A stretch of 64,000 bases of DNA from Ensifer sp. LC163 (lineage in GTDB: Bacteria > Pseudomonadota > Alphaproteobacteria > Rhizobiales > Rhizobiaceae). The notes below the pieces were generated by a model. It had not been told where the DNA came from and ran no database searches. It saw only the letters and a program-made list of their open reading frames with translations. The position numbers and the translations under genes were made by a program. The stretch lies in NCBI RefSeq assembly GCF_001695855.1, contig NZ_MBSS01000056.1, positions 62,001-126,000 of the forward strand, read 5' to 3'. Position 1 is the first letter of the stretch, and each line of letters starts with the position of its first letter. This document shows, in pieces, positions 41,487 to 50,927 of this stretch.

Positions 41487-43289
41487 CTAGCCACCGATCG
41501 GCGCAGTGCGCGCCGCCGACCACGCCGCCGTCTCCGGATCGAGCAAGCCTTCCATCGTCTTGGCAACCCGCCGGTGATAGGCGTCGATCCACTGCTTCTC
41601 GGTTTCGCTCAGCAGCTCGATATCCACGAGCCTGAGATCGATCGGCACCAATGTCAGGCTGCGGAAGCTCATGAAGCCGTCGCCGTCGTCGATCACTTCC
41701 ACCTGGTTCTCGATACGGATGCCATATTCCCCAGCCTTGTAATAACCGGGCTCGATGGTTGTCACCATGCCCGGGCGCAGCTCGATCTCGTTGACGCGGC
41801 GGTCGAAGCGTTGCGGCTGCTCGTGCACCGACAGGAAATGGCCGACGCCGTGGCCGGTACCGTGATCGTAGTCTAGTCCCAAGTCCCAGAGCGGCCGCCG
41901 CGCGAAGGCGTCGAGATGGTGGCCGTAGGTCCCCTTCGGGAACTTGAGCGTCACCATGGAGATCAACCCCTTGAGGACTGCCGTGTAGGCGCGGCGGACC
42001 TCATCGTTGACCGGCCCGATTGCCGTCGTGCGCGTCGCATCCGTCGTGCCGGTGAAGTATTGCCCACCGGAATCGAGCAGATAGACGCCACGCGAGGTGA
42101 TCGGCGCATTGCTCTTGGTGCTCGCCGCGTAATGGCACATGGCGGCGTGACCGGCGGCGGCCGAGATCGATCGGAAGCTCGGCTCGACGAAGGTCTCCTC
42201 CATCTGCCGGAGGGCGAGGATACGCTCCTCCGCCTCCAATTCGGTGATGGGGCGTCCCTCCTCTTCCCGCTTGACCGCGTTGGCTTCCAGCCAGGCGAAA
42301 AACTTGATCCACGCGGCGCCGTCACGGCTGTGGCAATCGCGAAAGCCCTGGAGTTCGACCGGGTTCTTCAGCATCTTGGCAAGCGTGATCGGGCTGCGCA
42401 AAAGGCGGACGTTGCCGCCGGCCTCACGCGTCGCATGGGCGACTGCCGACGGGGCGAAGCCGGGATCGACGAGTGCTACCCGCCCGGCGGCGACCGTCCG
42501 GACGCGGTCGAGAAGCACATCCGGCGCGGCCATCGTCACGCCGTCGAGCTCGAAGTCCTGTAGATCGTTGGGCAGCTTGCGATGGTCGACGAGCCACTCG
42601 ACCCGACCGTCCCTGTCGGCGATCATGAAGGATTGCGGCATCGGGTTGAAGGCCACGTCACGGCCGCGGACGTTCAGGAACCAGGCGATGTTGTCGGGCT
42701 GCGCCTCGATCAGAACGTCGGCTCCGTGCTCCGCCAGCATCTGACCGATGCGGCGCTTCTTGTCGGCGACGCTTTCGCCGGCATAGTCGCGCGATAGGGC
42801 AATGACATTGCCAAGCGGGCGTTCCGGCTGGTCCGACCAGATCGCATCGACGAGATCATCCGTCACGGCAACCCACTCGGCGCCGGCGGCGACAACGGAT
42901 TGGCCGCAATCGACATCCCAGGTCGACGGCAGCAGCATCGAATTGAAGCCGACGCGTTCGCCCTTGCGCAGGTTCTTCCTCAGCCAGTCCTTCAAGGGTG
43001 CGTCGTAGAAATGCTCGATGGCAAAGCTGTCAACGTCGATCTCTTGGCGAACCTGCACCTGATAGCGGCCGTCAACAAAGATTGCCGCGCGGTCGCGCAT
43101 GACGATCGCTACACCGGCAGATCCGGTGAAGCCGGTCACGAAGGCGAGCCTGTTGTCATGGGGTGCACAATATTCGCCCTGGTGTTCGTCGAACCGCGGG
43201 ATGACGTAGCCGTCAAGCCCCCGCTCGTCGAGTTTGCGGCGCAGGGCCTCGATCCGGCTGGAGGCGTCCAGCCTGTCTTTCGATGTCAT
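41487..43289 (-). CDS. pepP: Xaa-Pro aminopeptidase, M24B family
   Basis: A 600-residue three-domain aminopeptidase P, releasing N-terminal residues preceding proline. The two-metal site is complete: D406 (LLDSGGQ), D417 (TTDATRT), H480 (GTGHGVGH), E513 (TIEPGYY) and E527 (IENQVEV). The N-terminal two creatinase-like domains cover about 1-310, as in the eukaryotic-like long form. ATG 43289 is the start. It lies 28 bp after the last ABC gene in the same direction, so it probably degrades Pro-containing peptides brought in by that transporter. Confidence 0.93.
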   Translation of the reverse strand: MTSKDRLDASSRIEALRRKLDERGLDGYVIPRFDEHQGEYCAPHDNRLAFVTGFTGSAGVAIVMRDRAAIFVDGRYQVQVRQEIDVDSFAIEHFYDAPLKDWLRKNLRKGERVGFNSMLLPSTWDVDCGQSVVAAGAEWVAVTDDLVDAIWSDQPERPLGNVIALSRDYAGESVADKKRRIGQMLAEHGADVLIEAQPDNIAWFLNVRGRDVAFNPMPQSFMIADRDGRVEWLVDHRKLPNDLQDFELDGVTMAAPDVLLDRVRTVAAGRVALVDPGFAPSAVAHATREAGGNVRLLRSPITLAKMLKNPVELQGFRDCHSRDGAAWIKFFAWLEANAVKREEEGRPITELEAEERILALRQMEETFVEPSFRSISAAAGHAAMCHYAASTKSNAPITSRGVYLLDSGGQYFTGTTDATRTTAIGPVNDEVRRAYTAVLKGLISMVTLKFPKGTYGHHLDAFARRPLWDLGLDYDHGTGHGVGHFLSVHEQPQRFDRRVNEIELRPGMVTTIEPGYYKAGEYGIRIENQVEVIDDGDGFMSFRSLTLVPIDLRLVDIELLSETEKQWIDAYHRRVAKTMEGLLDPETAAWSAARTAPIGG

Positions 43290-43317
43290 GTCGTCTTTCC
43301 CTATTGGATAATGGTCT

Positions 43318-44331
43318 TCACGCACCACCGATCGCTTCGGCGAAGTGACAGGCGGTCATGCCGTTGCCGACTGGCCGGAGCGCCGGCTTTTCCCGACTGC
43401 AAAGCTCGGTGGCGTGCGGGCAGCGGACGTGGAACGGGCAGCCCGGCGGAATGTCGAGCGGGCTCGGCAATTCGCCGGATAGCGCCGGCGCCCGGCGCCG
43501 CTCAGACGGATCGAGCGAAGGGGCCGCCGCCAGCAGGGCTTGCGAATACGGGTGCATCGGCTTGGAAAAGAGCGCCTCGGACGGGCCGATCTCGACGATG
43601 GCGCCAAGATAGATCACTGCCACGCGATGGGAGACATGGCGAACCAGCCTCAGGTCATGGGCGACAAACAGCACCGTCAGCCCAAGATTGTCCTGCAGCT
43701 CTAGCAGCAGATTGACGACCTGCGCCTGAACGGAAACGTCGAGCGCGGAAACCAGCTCATCGGCGACAAGGCAGGTCGGCTCCAGTGAAAGTGCCCGCGC
43801 GATGCCGATGCGCTGACGCTGTCCCCCGGAAAATTCGTGCGGATACTTGTCTGCGGCACCATCAGGCAGCCGCACCAGTTCAAGCAACTCGTCGATGCGG
43901 CGGTCGATGCCGGCGCCATCGCGCAGGCGATGGACCGTGATCGCCTCCCGCAGGGTGTCGCGCACGGTCATGCGCGGATTGAGCGACGTGTAGGGATCCT
44001 GGAACATCATCTGGACGCGCTTGTTGTAGCCGCGTCGCCTGGCGCCCTTGAGACCGATGACGCTTTCACCTTCGAAGCGGATATCCCCTGATGTCGGCCG
44101 ATGCAGGCCGGCGATACAACGCGCGAGCGTCGACTTGCCGCAACCGGATTCGCCGACGATGCCGAGCGTTTCCGCCGGCATCACGTCGAGATCGACGCCG
44201 TTCAACGCCGAGACGACCTGCCGCGGCCGGCCGGTAAGGGTGTCCGACAGAGAGCGACGCTTTTCAAACCGCATGAAAAGATCGCGAATGGAAAGCAGCG
44301 GCGTGGCCGCCTGATGCGTTGACTCAATCAT
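43318..44331 (-). CDS. Peptide ABC transporter ATP-binding protein, DppF/OppF-like
   Basis: A 337-residue ATPase. Walker A GESGCGKST, VQMMFQDPYTSLNPRMTV, FSGGQRQRIGIARAL and LVADELVSALDVSVQAQ (Walker B with Glu-Leu in place of the usual Glu-Pro) are visible. The C-terminal oligopeptide/dipeptide extension ends with the Cys cluster CPFHVRCPHATELC, which can hold an iron-sulphur centre. ATG 44331 overlaps the upstream ATPase gene (ATGA). It precedes pepP by 28 bp. Confidence 0.94.
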   Translation of the reverse strand: MIESTHQAATPLLSIRDLFMRFEKRRSLSDTLTGRPRQVVSALNGVDLDVMPAETLGIVGESGCGKSTLARCIAGLHRPTSGDIRFEGESVIGLKGARRRGYNKRVQMMFQDPYTSLNPRMTVRDTLREAITVHRLRDGAGIDRRIDELLELVRLPDGAADKYPHEFSGGQRQRIGIARALSLEPTCLVADELVSALDVSVQAQVVNLLLELQDNLGLTVLFVAHDLRLVRHVSHRVAVIYLGAIVEIGPSEALFSKPMHPYSQALLAAAPSLDPSERRRAPALSGELPSPLDIPPGCPFHVRCPHATELCSREKPALRPVGNGMTACHFAEAIGGA

Positions 44332-45341
44332 TGCGCCGCCTCCCGCGCGCTGAAATGGGCGAGTGCTTCCTCGCGGTGATGGCAGGCGACCTGGCGCTGT
44401 CGTCCGGCAGCTTCCAGGCTCGGGCGAACATCGAGGCATTCCGGGCCGGCCACGGGACAGCGGGCCGTAAACGCACAGCCAGCCGGCAAGGCGTTCAATG
44501 CCGGCGGTGCACCGGGAATGGAATAAAGCGGCGTGCGCGGTGCGACGTCACGCGGAATGGAGCGCAAAAGCCCGAGCGAATAGGGATGCCGGGCGTCGCG
44601 GATGACGTCAGCCGTTGGTCCCGTTTCACACAGTCGCCCACCATACATCACCGCCACCCGATCGCAGGTCTCCGCCACGACGCCCATGTCATGGGTGACG
44701 AGGATCACGGCCATGCCGAGATCGCGGCTGAGCGCCTGAATGAGGCGCAGGATCTGGTCCTGAATGGTCACGTCGAGCGCCGTCGTCGGCTCGTCTGCCA
44801 AGAGCAGCTTCGGGTTGGAGGCAAGGGCGATGGCGATCATCACCCGTTGCCGCATGCCGCCGGAAAATTCGTGCGGATAGTCGCCGAGCCTATCGCGCGC
44901 CGCGGGAATGCCGACCATGTCGAGAAGCTCGATCGCGCGGGCTTTGCGCGCCTTCGCATCAAGTTCGGTATGGGCCGCAAGGTTCTCCGAGATCTGCAAG
45001 CCGACGGTCAGAAGCGGGTTGAGCGACGACATCGGCTCCTGAAAGATCATCGCGATCTCGCGCCCGCGCACCCGTCGCAAGGAGGCTTCATCAAGCGGCA
45101 CCAGATCCCTGCCCTTCCAGAGAATTTCGCCGCTGACGCGGCCGCGCGGCCGCACGATGCCGAGGATCGAACGCAGGGTGATGCTCTTGCCCGAGCCGGA
45201 TTCGCCGACAAGCCCCAGGATCTCGCCGGCCCTCACCTGAAACGAAACATCGTCGACGGCGACAAGGGGGCGCTCCGGTAGTCCGAACTCCGTGCGCAGG
45301 TGCCAGACTTCCAGAACCGTTTCTTTCTCAAGTTGGCTCAT
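44328..45341 (-). CDS. Peptide ABC transporter ATP-binding protein, DppD/OppD-like
   Basis: A 337-residue ATPase. Walker [55 protein letters not shown] and [10 protein letters not shown] are intact. The C-terminal [14 protein letters not shown]ys cluster is typical of DppD. The start ATG 45341 is just after the permease stop; longer versions run into the permease gene. Works with the DppF-like ATPase, whose gene it overlaps by 4 bp. Confidence 0.94.
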   Translation of the reverse strand: MSQLEKETVLEVWHLRTEFGLPERPLVAVDDVSFQVRAGEILGLVGESGSGKSITLRSILGIVRPRGRVSGEILWKGRDLVPLDEASLRRVRGREIAMIFQEPMSSLNPLLTVGLQISENLAAHTELDAKARKARAIELLDMVGIPAARDRLGDYPHEFSGGMRQRVMIAIALASNPKLLLADEPTTALDVTIQDQILRLIQALSRDLGMAVILVTHDMGVVAETCDRVAVMYGGRLCETGPTADVIRDARHPYSLGLLRSIPRDVAPRTPLYSIPGAPPALNALPAGCAFTARCPVAGPECLDVRPSLEAAGRQRQVACHHREEALAHFSAREAAQ

Positions 45342-45342
45342 G

Positions 45343-46212
45343 TCAGCGCCCTTTCGGTCGAAGCAGATCGGCAAGAGCATCGCCGACAAGGCTGAAGCCG
45401 AGGCCGGTAAAGACGATGGCAATGCCCGGCATCAGGCTCATCCACCAGGCCGTCAGCAGGAAATTGCGGCCCTCGGCGATCAGCACGCCCCATTCGGCCG
45501 CTGGCGGCTGGGCGCCCAGGCCGAGATAGCCGAGCGATGAGCCGAGAAGAATGGCGAGCGCCATATCGGTCATCCAGTAGACGATAATCGGCGAGATCGC
45601 GTTCGGGAGCAGATGCCGGAAGATGATGCGCCGGTCGGAATAGCCGAGCACACGGCCGGCCGCGGCATAGTCGTTGGCCTTTTGCGCCATGATCTCGGCC
45701 TGGGTCAGACGGGCATAGTAGACCCAGTTCACGGCCGTGATCGCCACATACATGTTGACGAGGCCAGGCCCGAGCACCGCGACGATTGCGATGACCAGCA
45801 CGAGGAAGGGAAAGGTGATGATCGCATCGACGCAGCGGCCGAAGATCGTGTCGGCGATGCCGCCGTAATAGCCGACGAAGGCCCCGACCGTCATCCCGAT
45901 CAGAAGCGCGAAGATCGTGGCGAAGAAGGCCATCTGCATGTCGACGCGATAGGCCCAGATGACGCGCGAGAGCACGTCGCGCCCGAAATTATCGGTGCCG
46001 AAGGGATGGGCAAGGCTCGGCCCCTGCTGGATCGCGCTCAGGTCGAAGGCGAGCGGATCGTAGGGCGCGAGCAGCCCAGGGAATAGCGCCAGCGCGATCG
46101 ACAGCGCGAGGATCGCAAAGCCGAGGACGAAGGACGGTCGCGAGAAAGCACGGCCAAGGAAGGCGCGCAAGCGGCCCGCCTTCCGGATAGGAGATTGCAC
46201 GACGATGCTCAT
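45343..46212 (-). CDS. Peptide ABC transporter permease, DppC/OppC-like
   Basis: A 289-residue permease with six hydrophobic segments. HPFGTDNFGRDVLSRVIWAYR is the hallmark motif (about 68-88), and the cytoplasmic loop YAAAGRVLGYSDRRIIFRHL ends in LP. It overlaps the DppB-like gene by 4 bp and is followed directly by the DppD-like gene. Confidence 0.94.
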   Translation of the reverse strand: MSIVVQSPIRKAGRLRAFLGRAFSRPSFVLGFAILALSIALALFPGLLAPYDPLAFDLSAIQQGPSLAHPFGTDNFGRDVLSRVIWAYRVDMQMAFFATIFALLIGMTVGAFVGYYGGIADTIFGRCVDAIITFPFLVLVIAIVAVLGPGLVNMYVAITAVNWVYYARLTQAEIMAQKANDYAAAGRVLGYSDRRIIFRHLLPNAISPIIVYWMTDMALAILLGSSLGYLGLGAQPPAAEWGVLIAEGRNFLLTAWWMSLMPGIAIVFTGLGFSLVGDALADLLRPKGR

Positions 46213-47150
46213 GACTGGCGAAGCCTCGGATCGAGCCAGGATTGCACGATGTCCGTCAGCAGGAAGACGACGGAAACCAAAACGGCGAAAGTGAGCGTGA
46301 GTCCCTGGATCAGCGGATAGTCACGGGCGAAGATCGCCTCCAGCATCAGCCGACCGACGCCCGGAACGGCAAAGACGGTCTCGGTGACCAGCGTTCCGCT
46401 CATCAGGTTGCCGATGGAAAGGCCGAGCAGCGTCACGGTCGAGACCAGCGCGTTGCGCAGCACATGCCGCGTCATGACGATGCGCCGTGACAGCCCCTTG
46501 GCGCGGGCGAACTGCACGTAGTCGGCATCGAGCACCTCGATCAGCGACGCTCTCAGATTGCGCAGGATGATGGCCGAGGTGTAGAGCGCGACGCTGAGCG
46601 CCGGCAGAATCAGGTGATGAAGGTTGTCGAGAAAGCCCGTTCCGTAGCCTCCGACGGGAAACCAGCGCAGCTGGGCCGCAAGGACCGTCAACAGCACCAG
46701 ACCGATGTAGAAGACCGGCATGGACAGCCCGACCTGGAAGACGCTGCGAATTGCCACATCAACGGGACCGTTGACCCGCGACGCAGCAAGAAACGCCAGC
46801 GGACCCGCGAGACAGATTGCCAGCAGCACCGAATAGAGCGCCAGGAAGATCGTGGTCGGCAGGCGATCGAGAATGATCTCGGTTACCGGGGCTTTCAGCA
46901 TGATCGAACGCCCGAGATCGCCAGTCAGCGTGTTCTTGACGAACACGAGAAACTGGATCGGCAGCGGCTGATCGAGACCAAGATTGTGGCGGATCTGCTC
47001 GAGTTGCGCATCCGTTGCCTTGGCTTCAGCCATGGCGATGGCAGGGTCCCCGGGCAGCAGCCGGACAAGCAGGAAGATGAAGATCATGACCAGAAGAAAG
47101 GTCGGGATGATCTGCAGCAGCCGCGCCAGAAGATAGGATAACGAGGGCAT
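46209..47150 (-). CDS. Peptide ABC transporter permease, DppB/OppB-like
   Basis: A 313-residue permease. The N-terminal span LLQIIPTFLLVMIFIFLLV is followed by LLPGDPA, and RHNLGLDQPLPIQFLVF is the family motif. The cytoplasmic loop is VQFARAKGLSRRIVMTRHVL. It follows the binding-protein gene after a 65-bp gap with a hairpin and overlaps the DppC-like gene by 4 bp. Confidence 0.94.
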   Translation of the reverse strand: MPSLSYLLARLLQIIPTFLLVMIFIFLLVRLLPGDPAIAMAEAKATDAQLEQIRHNLGLDQPLPIQFLVFVKNTLTGDLGRSIMLKAPVTEIILDRLPTTIFLALYSVLLAICLAGPLAFLAASRVNGPVDVAIRSVFQVGLSMPVFYIGLVLLTVLAAQLRWFPVGGYGTGFLDNLHHLILPALSVALYTSAIILRNLRASLIEVLDADYVQFARAKGLSRRIVMTRHVLRNALVSTVTLLGLSIGNLMSGTLVTETVFAVPGVGRLMLEAIFARDYPLIQGLTLTFAVLVSVVFLLTDIVQSWLDPRLRQS

Positions 47151-47173
47151 GGGTTGAACCTTGTGAGCGTTGC

Positions 47174-47193
47174 CGGGCAGCTCTCGCCGCCCG
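47174..47193 (-). repeat. Intercistronic hairpin after the peptide-binding-protein gene
   Basis: CGGGCAGC (47174-47181), loop TCTC and GCCGCCCG (47186-47193) pair over 8 bp with one G-T pair. It lies between the binding-protein and permease genes, as in the other ABC operons of this window. Confidence 0.45.
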
Positions 47194-47215
47194 ACACCCG
47201 GAAATCAGGCTGTTG

Positions 47216-48793
47216 TCACTTGGCCCGCCAGGCCTCGGAGAAATCGTTCGCACCGAGCGGCGTCTGCACGTACCCCTCGATCGACTTCGATACGGCGACA
47301 GCAAAGGGGGTTTCGAAGAGGAAGAGCAGCGGCGCGCCCTCGGCATAGATTTCCTGCATCTGCTTGTACTCTTCCTTGCGCCTGGCCGGATCGACCTCGA
47401 CGTTGGATGCTTCGAACAGCGTGTTGAACTCCTGATTGTTCCAGCCGGTACCCACGGCCTGCCGCTGCTTGTAGTAGCCGAGCCAGCCGGTGATCTGCGC
47501 CGGGTCGTTGACGTCGTTTGCCCAGCCATAGGTGTGGATGTCGAAGTCTCCGGAGCGGTTCTTCTCGCCGCGCGTCGGATTGTCGACCTGTTCGACCTTG
47601 AGGTTGACACCGAGCGGCGACCACATCTGCTGCAGGGCGGTGAACAAGGTCGCGTCGTCGGCGCTGCCGGCAAGCGTGGTGAACTTCACCTCGAAGCCCC
47701 CGCCGAGGCCGGCTTCGTCCAGCAGATGCTTGGCTTTTTCGGGATTGTAAGGATAGAGCGGCTCGGGGCCGTAATGGAGCTGAGTGGCTGCCGACATCAA
47801 CGACGTCATCGGCTTGCCGGTATCGAAGGTGACGAGCTTGATCAGCACGTTCTTGTCGGTGGCGTAGTTCAGCGCCTGCCTTACCTTTACATCGGCGAGC
47901 GGGTTCTTGGAGCCGTCCTTGCGGGTCTCGCGCGTATTGATCGGCGCATAGACGATGCGGGTTGAGGGGAAGAGCTCCATCTTTAGCGCCGGATCGGCGC
48001 CAAGTTCCCCAACCCGAGCGAAGGGAATGAACTCCGCGGCATCGACTTCACCCGCCTGAAGCTTGAGGATGCGGGTAGCATCGTCGGGGATGATGACGAA
48101 ATCGACCTGGTCGAGATAGGGCAGCGACTGCCCATCCGTGCCGGACCGCCAGTAGTTCGGATTGCGTGCGAAGGTCATGCTCGAGCCCTGCACGCGGCTT
48201 TTCATGGTGAATGGGCCGGAGGTTACCGGACCGGCTTCGAAGAAGGCACGCGCCTTTTCCTGGTCGGTGGCGCCGGCCGCCTTCTCGAAGGCCGCTTGCG
48301 GCATGATGCCGGTGTTGAAGGTCGCGAGGATCGAGACGATGGTCAGGTCCGGGTTCTTGAGCGACAGCGTCACCTGGTTGCCGTCGGCGGAAACCTTGTC
48401 GACGGCACCAAGCAGGCCCGCCCAGGGACCAAGCTCGGGATTGCGGGCCCGGTCGAGCGAGAACACCACGTCGGCACCCGTCAGGGCCGACCCGTCGGAG
48501 AATTTCAGGCCGTCACGCAATTTGAGCTTGATCGAAAGCCCGTCGGCAGCGACGTCGTAGCCCTCGGCCAGCCCCGGCACGATCGACCCGTCCGGGCCGT
48601 TGCGCAGCAATGTTTCGTATAGGCCGGTGACCATCCAGAGATCCGGATTGCGATCGGCATAGACCGGGTCGATGACCGTGGAATCGTCGTAACGCGCAAA
48701 CGTCATCGCGCCGCCACGCTCGATGGCGAGCGCAGACGTGGCCGCAGCCAGCCCGAGTGCCGCGCCCAGTAAGATCGGCAACAAACGTTTCAT
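47216..48793 (-). CDS. Peptide ABC transporter substrate-binding protein, family 5
   Basis: A 525-residue periplasmic binding protein. The signal peptide MKRLLPILLGAALGLAAATSALA is cut before IERGGAMTFA. GLAEGYDVAADGLSIKLKLRDGLKFSDG and the MKSRVQGSSMTFARNPNYW segment are typical DppA/OppA features. It is the first gene of a six-gene operon ending in pepP. A 19-bp site shared with the GntR/racemase intergenic region lies 59 bp upstream. Ligand: probably peptides, perhaps proline- or hydroxyproline-containing. Confidence 0.93.
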   Translation of the reverse strand: MKRLLPILLGAALGLAAATSALAIERGGAMTFARYDDSTVIDPVYADRNPDLWMVTGLYETLLRNGPDGSIVPGLAEGYDVAADGLSIKLKLRDGLKFSDGSALTGADVVFSLDRARNPELGPWAGLLGAVDKVSADGNQVTLSLKNPDLTIVSILATFNTGIMPQAAFEKAAGATDQEKARAFFEAGPVTSGPFTMKSRVQGSSMTFARNPNYWRSGTDGQSLPYLDQVDFVIIPDDATRILKLQAGEVDAAEFIPFARVGELGADPALKMELFPSTRIVYAPINTRETRKDGSKNPLADVKVRQALNYATDKNVLIKLVTFDTGKPMTSLMSAATQLHYGPEPLYPYNPEKAKHLLDEAGLGGGFEVKFTTLAGSADDATLFTALQQMWSPLGVNLKVEQVDNPTRGEKNRSGDFDIHTYGWANDVNDPAQITGWLGYYKQRQAVGTGWNNQEFNTLFEASNVEVDPARRKEEYKQMQEIYAEGAPLLFLFETPFAVAVSKSIEGYVQTPLGANDFSEAWRAK

Positions 48794-48851
48794 CTCTCAC
48801 TCCTCCTGTTTGATCGACCGGCAAGTGCCGGCGCGACACCTCGGCGCATTA

Positions 48852-48870
48852 ATTGGATATTGGATCCAAT
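48852..48870. promoter_or_regulatory. Putative GntR operator, site 1
   Basis: On the minus strand this reads ATTGGATCCAATATCCAAT: a perfect 12-bp palindrome ATTGGATCCAAT plus a half-site. It matches the site at 50928-50946 at 18 of 19 positions. It lies 59 bp upstream of the peptide-binding-protein start. Confidence 0.6.
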
Positions 48871-48973
48871 TTCTCCGAACGTTTTTCTTTGCGTCCGGAT
48901 TGCAGCGAAGGCATTCTTGTTGTTCCCCTTTTTAAAGCGGTGGTGCAGCGGAGCTGATCAGCTTGCATAACCG

Positions 48974-48992
48974 ACTTTAGCTGGACTAAAGT
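48974..48992. promoter_or_regulatory. Putative operator of the XRE-cupin regulator
   Basis: ACTTTAG (48974-48980), spacer CTGGA and CTAAAGT (48986-48992) form a perfect 7-bp inverted repeat, 35 bp upstream of the regulator start. Position fits autoregulation. Confidence 0.5.
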
Positions 48993-49027
48993 ACAACAAC
49001 AGACGCGAGTCAAGCGGAAAGAAAACC

Positions 49028-49648
49028 ATGCCTCTCGATACGGATGAGGCGCCTGCGGCAGACGCCGGCGCCCCCCTTCCCGACATGCCTGCGGCCGCAA
49101 CGATCGGCCAGATGCTGCGGGCACGCCGCAAGGAAATCGGCAAGACGATGAAGCAGGTCGCGCACGAAGCGGGCCTGACCGAGGGCTTTATCAGCCAGAT
49201 CGAAAGAGGCATTTCGACCCCTTCGCTGATCTCGCTCTACAATGTTGCAAATGCACTCGGCACCAGTGTCGACACCTTCCTGTCGCAGCCGCCGCAGCAT
49301 GCCCATTCCATGGTGTCCCACGCCGGCGAGCGCCGCGGCTACAATGTCGAGACCAAGGAGCGCGTGTATGAGCTGCTCGAGCGCGGCTTTCCCGGCGCCC
49401 AGCTCAATGGCTGCATCACCCACATGCCGGCCGGTTACGCCTCCGAGCTGACGAGCCATGAGGGCGAGGACTTTCTCTATCTGATCGAAGGCGAGATGCT
49501 CTACGAGATCGACGGCAAGGAATATGTCCTGAAGGCCGGCGACACCCTGCACTTCCCCTCGTCGCTTCCGCACCGTGCGCGCAACATCGGCGCGGGGCCG
49601 GCCCGCGAACTCTGGGTCGGCACCACGCGCATCATTGCCGAGAAATAG
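49028..49648 (+). CDS. XRE family regulator with C-terminal cupin domain
   Basis: A 206-residue regulator. The helix-turn-helix occupies about residues 25-85 (MLRARRKEIGKTMKQVAHEAGLT, then GFISQIERGISTPSLISLYNVA). The cupin domain spans about 130-200 (ASELTSHEGEDFLYLIEGEMLYEID, then AGDTLHFPSSLPHRARNIG). It is divergent from the peptide ABC operon and convergent with the proline-racemase-family gene, from which a RIME1 element separates it. Homologous in layout to the regulator at 30206-30892, which also accompanies a peptide-type transporter. Confidence 0.93.
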   Translation: MPLDTDEAPAADAGAPLPDMPAAATIGQMLRARRKEIGKTMKQVAHEAGLTEGFISQIERGISTPSLISLYNVANALGTSVDTFLSQPPQHAHSMVSHAGERRGYNVETKERVYELLERGFPGAQLNGCITHMPAGYASELTSHEGEDFLYLIEGEMLYEIDGKEYVLKAGDTLHFPSSLPHRARNIGAGPARELWVGTTRIIAEK

Positions 49649-49660
49649 GCTTCGGCGCAG

Positions 49661-49765
49661 TAGAGCGTTTCCGGATTAATCGAAGCCGTAGAAACGCTCT
49701 ATCTCCCTGCTTTTACGCATTTTCAAGCGGAGAACCGCTTCGCGCCTTTCCTGTAAATGCTCTAT
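49661..49765. repeat. RIME1-type rhizobial intergenic mosaic element, copy 2
   Basis: It begins TAGAGCGTTTCCGG, has GCCGTAGAAACGCTCTAT as the far arm of the first palindrome, a T-rich centre, AAGCGGAGAACCGCTTCGCG as the core of the second, and ends CCTGTAAATGCTCTATT. It fills almost the whole space between two convergent genes. Its terminal CTA (49762-49764) is the TAG stop codon of the racemase-family gene. Confidence 0.9.
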
Positions 49766-50793
49766 TGCTTGCGCGGCCAGGTATCGGCAAGCCGGTAGCC
49801 GGCCGGCCACGGATCTGCCGGATCGAGCATCACCTGATGCGTGCCGGTGACCCAGGCGCGACCGGAGATTTCCGGAACGATGGCCGGATGTCCACCAACG
49901 GTCGTTTCGCCGACGATGCGGCAATCGAACGTCGAATCGATGATGGAGTGACCGACAAAACGTTGCCCAACCTTCATCTGTCCGCGGGCGTGCAGCACCG
50001 CCATGCGCGCCGAGCAGCCGGTGCCGGTCGGCGATCTGTCGAGCTTGGCCGGCTGAATCACCACTGTGTTGCGACCATGCAGGACGCCGTCGCGCTCTTC
50101 CACCGGCAGCGTCAGCTGGCAAAACGAAATATGGGCCCATTCCGGGTTTTCGGGATGTGAAAAGCCGAGCTGCTCGTTGGCTGCGCGGGTGATCCTGATG
50201 CCGGTCTCGGCAAGCTCGCGTGCCTCATCGGGAGTGACCGAAAAGCCGAGCGTGCGAGCATCGGTGATGACGAAGCTGTCACCGCCATAGGCGGTGTCGA
50301 CGGTGAGCGTGCCGAGCCCTTCGACCTCAAGCTTGGCATCGAGCTTGCCGGCAAAGGACGGCACGTTGGTCACCGTGATGCGCTCGGCCTTGCCGTTGCG
50401 GCAGGCGGCGACGACATCGACCAGTCCGCCCGGTGCCTCCAGCACCATTCTGGTTTCCGGCTCCTGCATCGGGACGATGCCGCTGTCGAGCAGCACGGTC
50501 GAAACGCAGATCGAGTTGGAGCCGGACATCGGCGGCGTGTCCTCCGGCTCCATGATGATGAAGCCCATGGTCGCGCGCGGATCCTTCGGCGGCACCAGCA
50601 GGTTGATGTGGCGGAAGACCCCGCCGCGCGGCTCGTTGAGCACGAAATTGCGTAAGGTTTGATCCTCCGCAATGAAGCGTCGCTGCTCCCAAAGCGTCTT
50701 GCCCGGCGGCGGCGCGACGCCGCCGACGATGACATCCCCGACTTCCCCCTCCGCGTGGCAGGAAACAATATGAATGACCTTGCTGCTGCGCAT
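49762..50793 (-). CDS. Proline racemase family protein (hydroxyproline dehydratase/epimerase-like) with Ser/Thr active site
   Basis: A 343-residue member of the proline racemase superfamily, which includes 4-hydroxyproline epimerase and trans-3-hydroxyproline dehydratase. In racemases the two active-site Cys lie in MCGHN and DRSPCGTG; here these are MSGSNS (S90, and S92 for His) and DRSPTGTG (T256). Loss of the second Cys to Thr is known for trans-3-hydroxyproline dehydratases, so dehydration is more likely than racemisation. ATG 50793 is preceded by GGAGG. The gene is divergent from a GntR regulator and ends inside a RIME1 repeat. Confidence 0.88.
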   Translation of the reverse strand: MRSSKVIHIVSCHAEGEVGDVIVGGVAPPPGKTLWEQRRFIAEDQTLRNFVLNEPRGGVFRHINLLVPPKDPRATMGFIIMEPEDTPPMSGSNSICVSTVLLDSGIVPMQEPETRMVLEAPGGLVDVVAACRNGKAERITVTNVPSFAGKLDAKLEVEGLGTLTVDTAYGGDSFVITDARTLGFSVTPDEARELAETGIRITRAANEQLGFSHPENPEWAHISFCQLTLPVEERDGVLHGRNTVVIQPAKLDRSPTGTGCSARMAVLHARGQMKVGQRFVGHSIIDSTFDCRIVGETTVGGHPAIVPEISGRAWVTGTHQVMLDPADPWPAGYRLADTWPRKQ

Positions 50794-50927
50794 CTCTCGC
50801 CTCCATGCGGCGCATGCGGACTGCATCCACATGCCATGCCTTGATATCTGCACGCCGACATTCAGGAGAACGGCTCCCTCGGCCACTAAAGGCCTGCAAT
50901 AGCCGACGCGCGAATACTCATAGAAAG

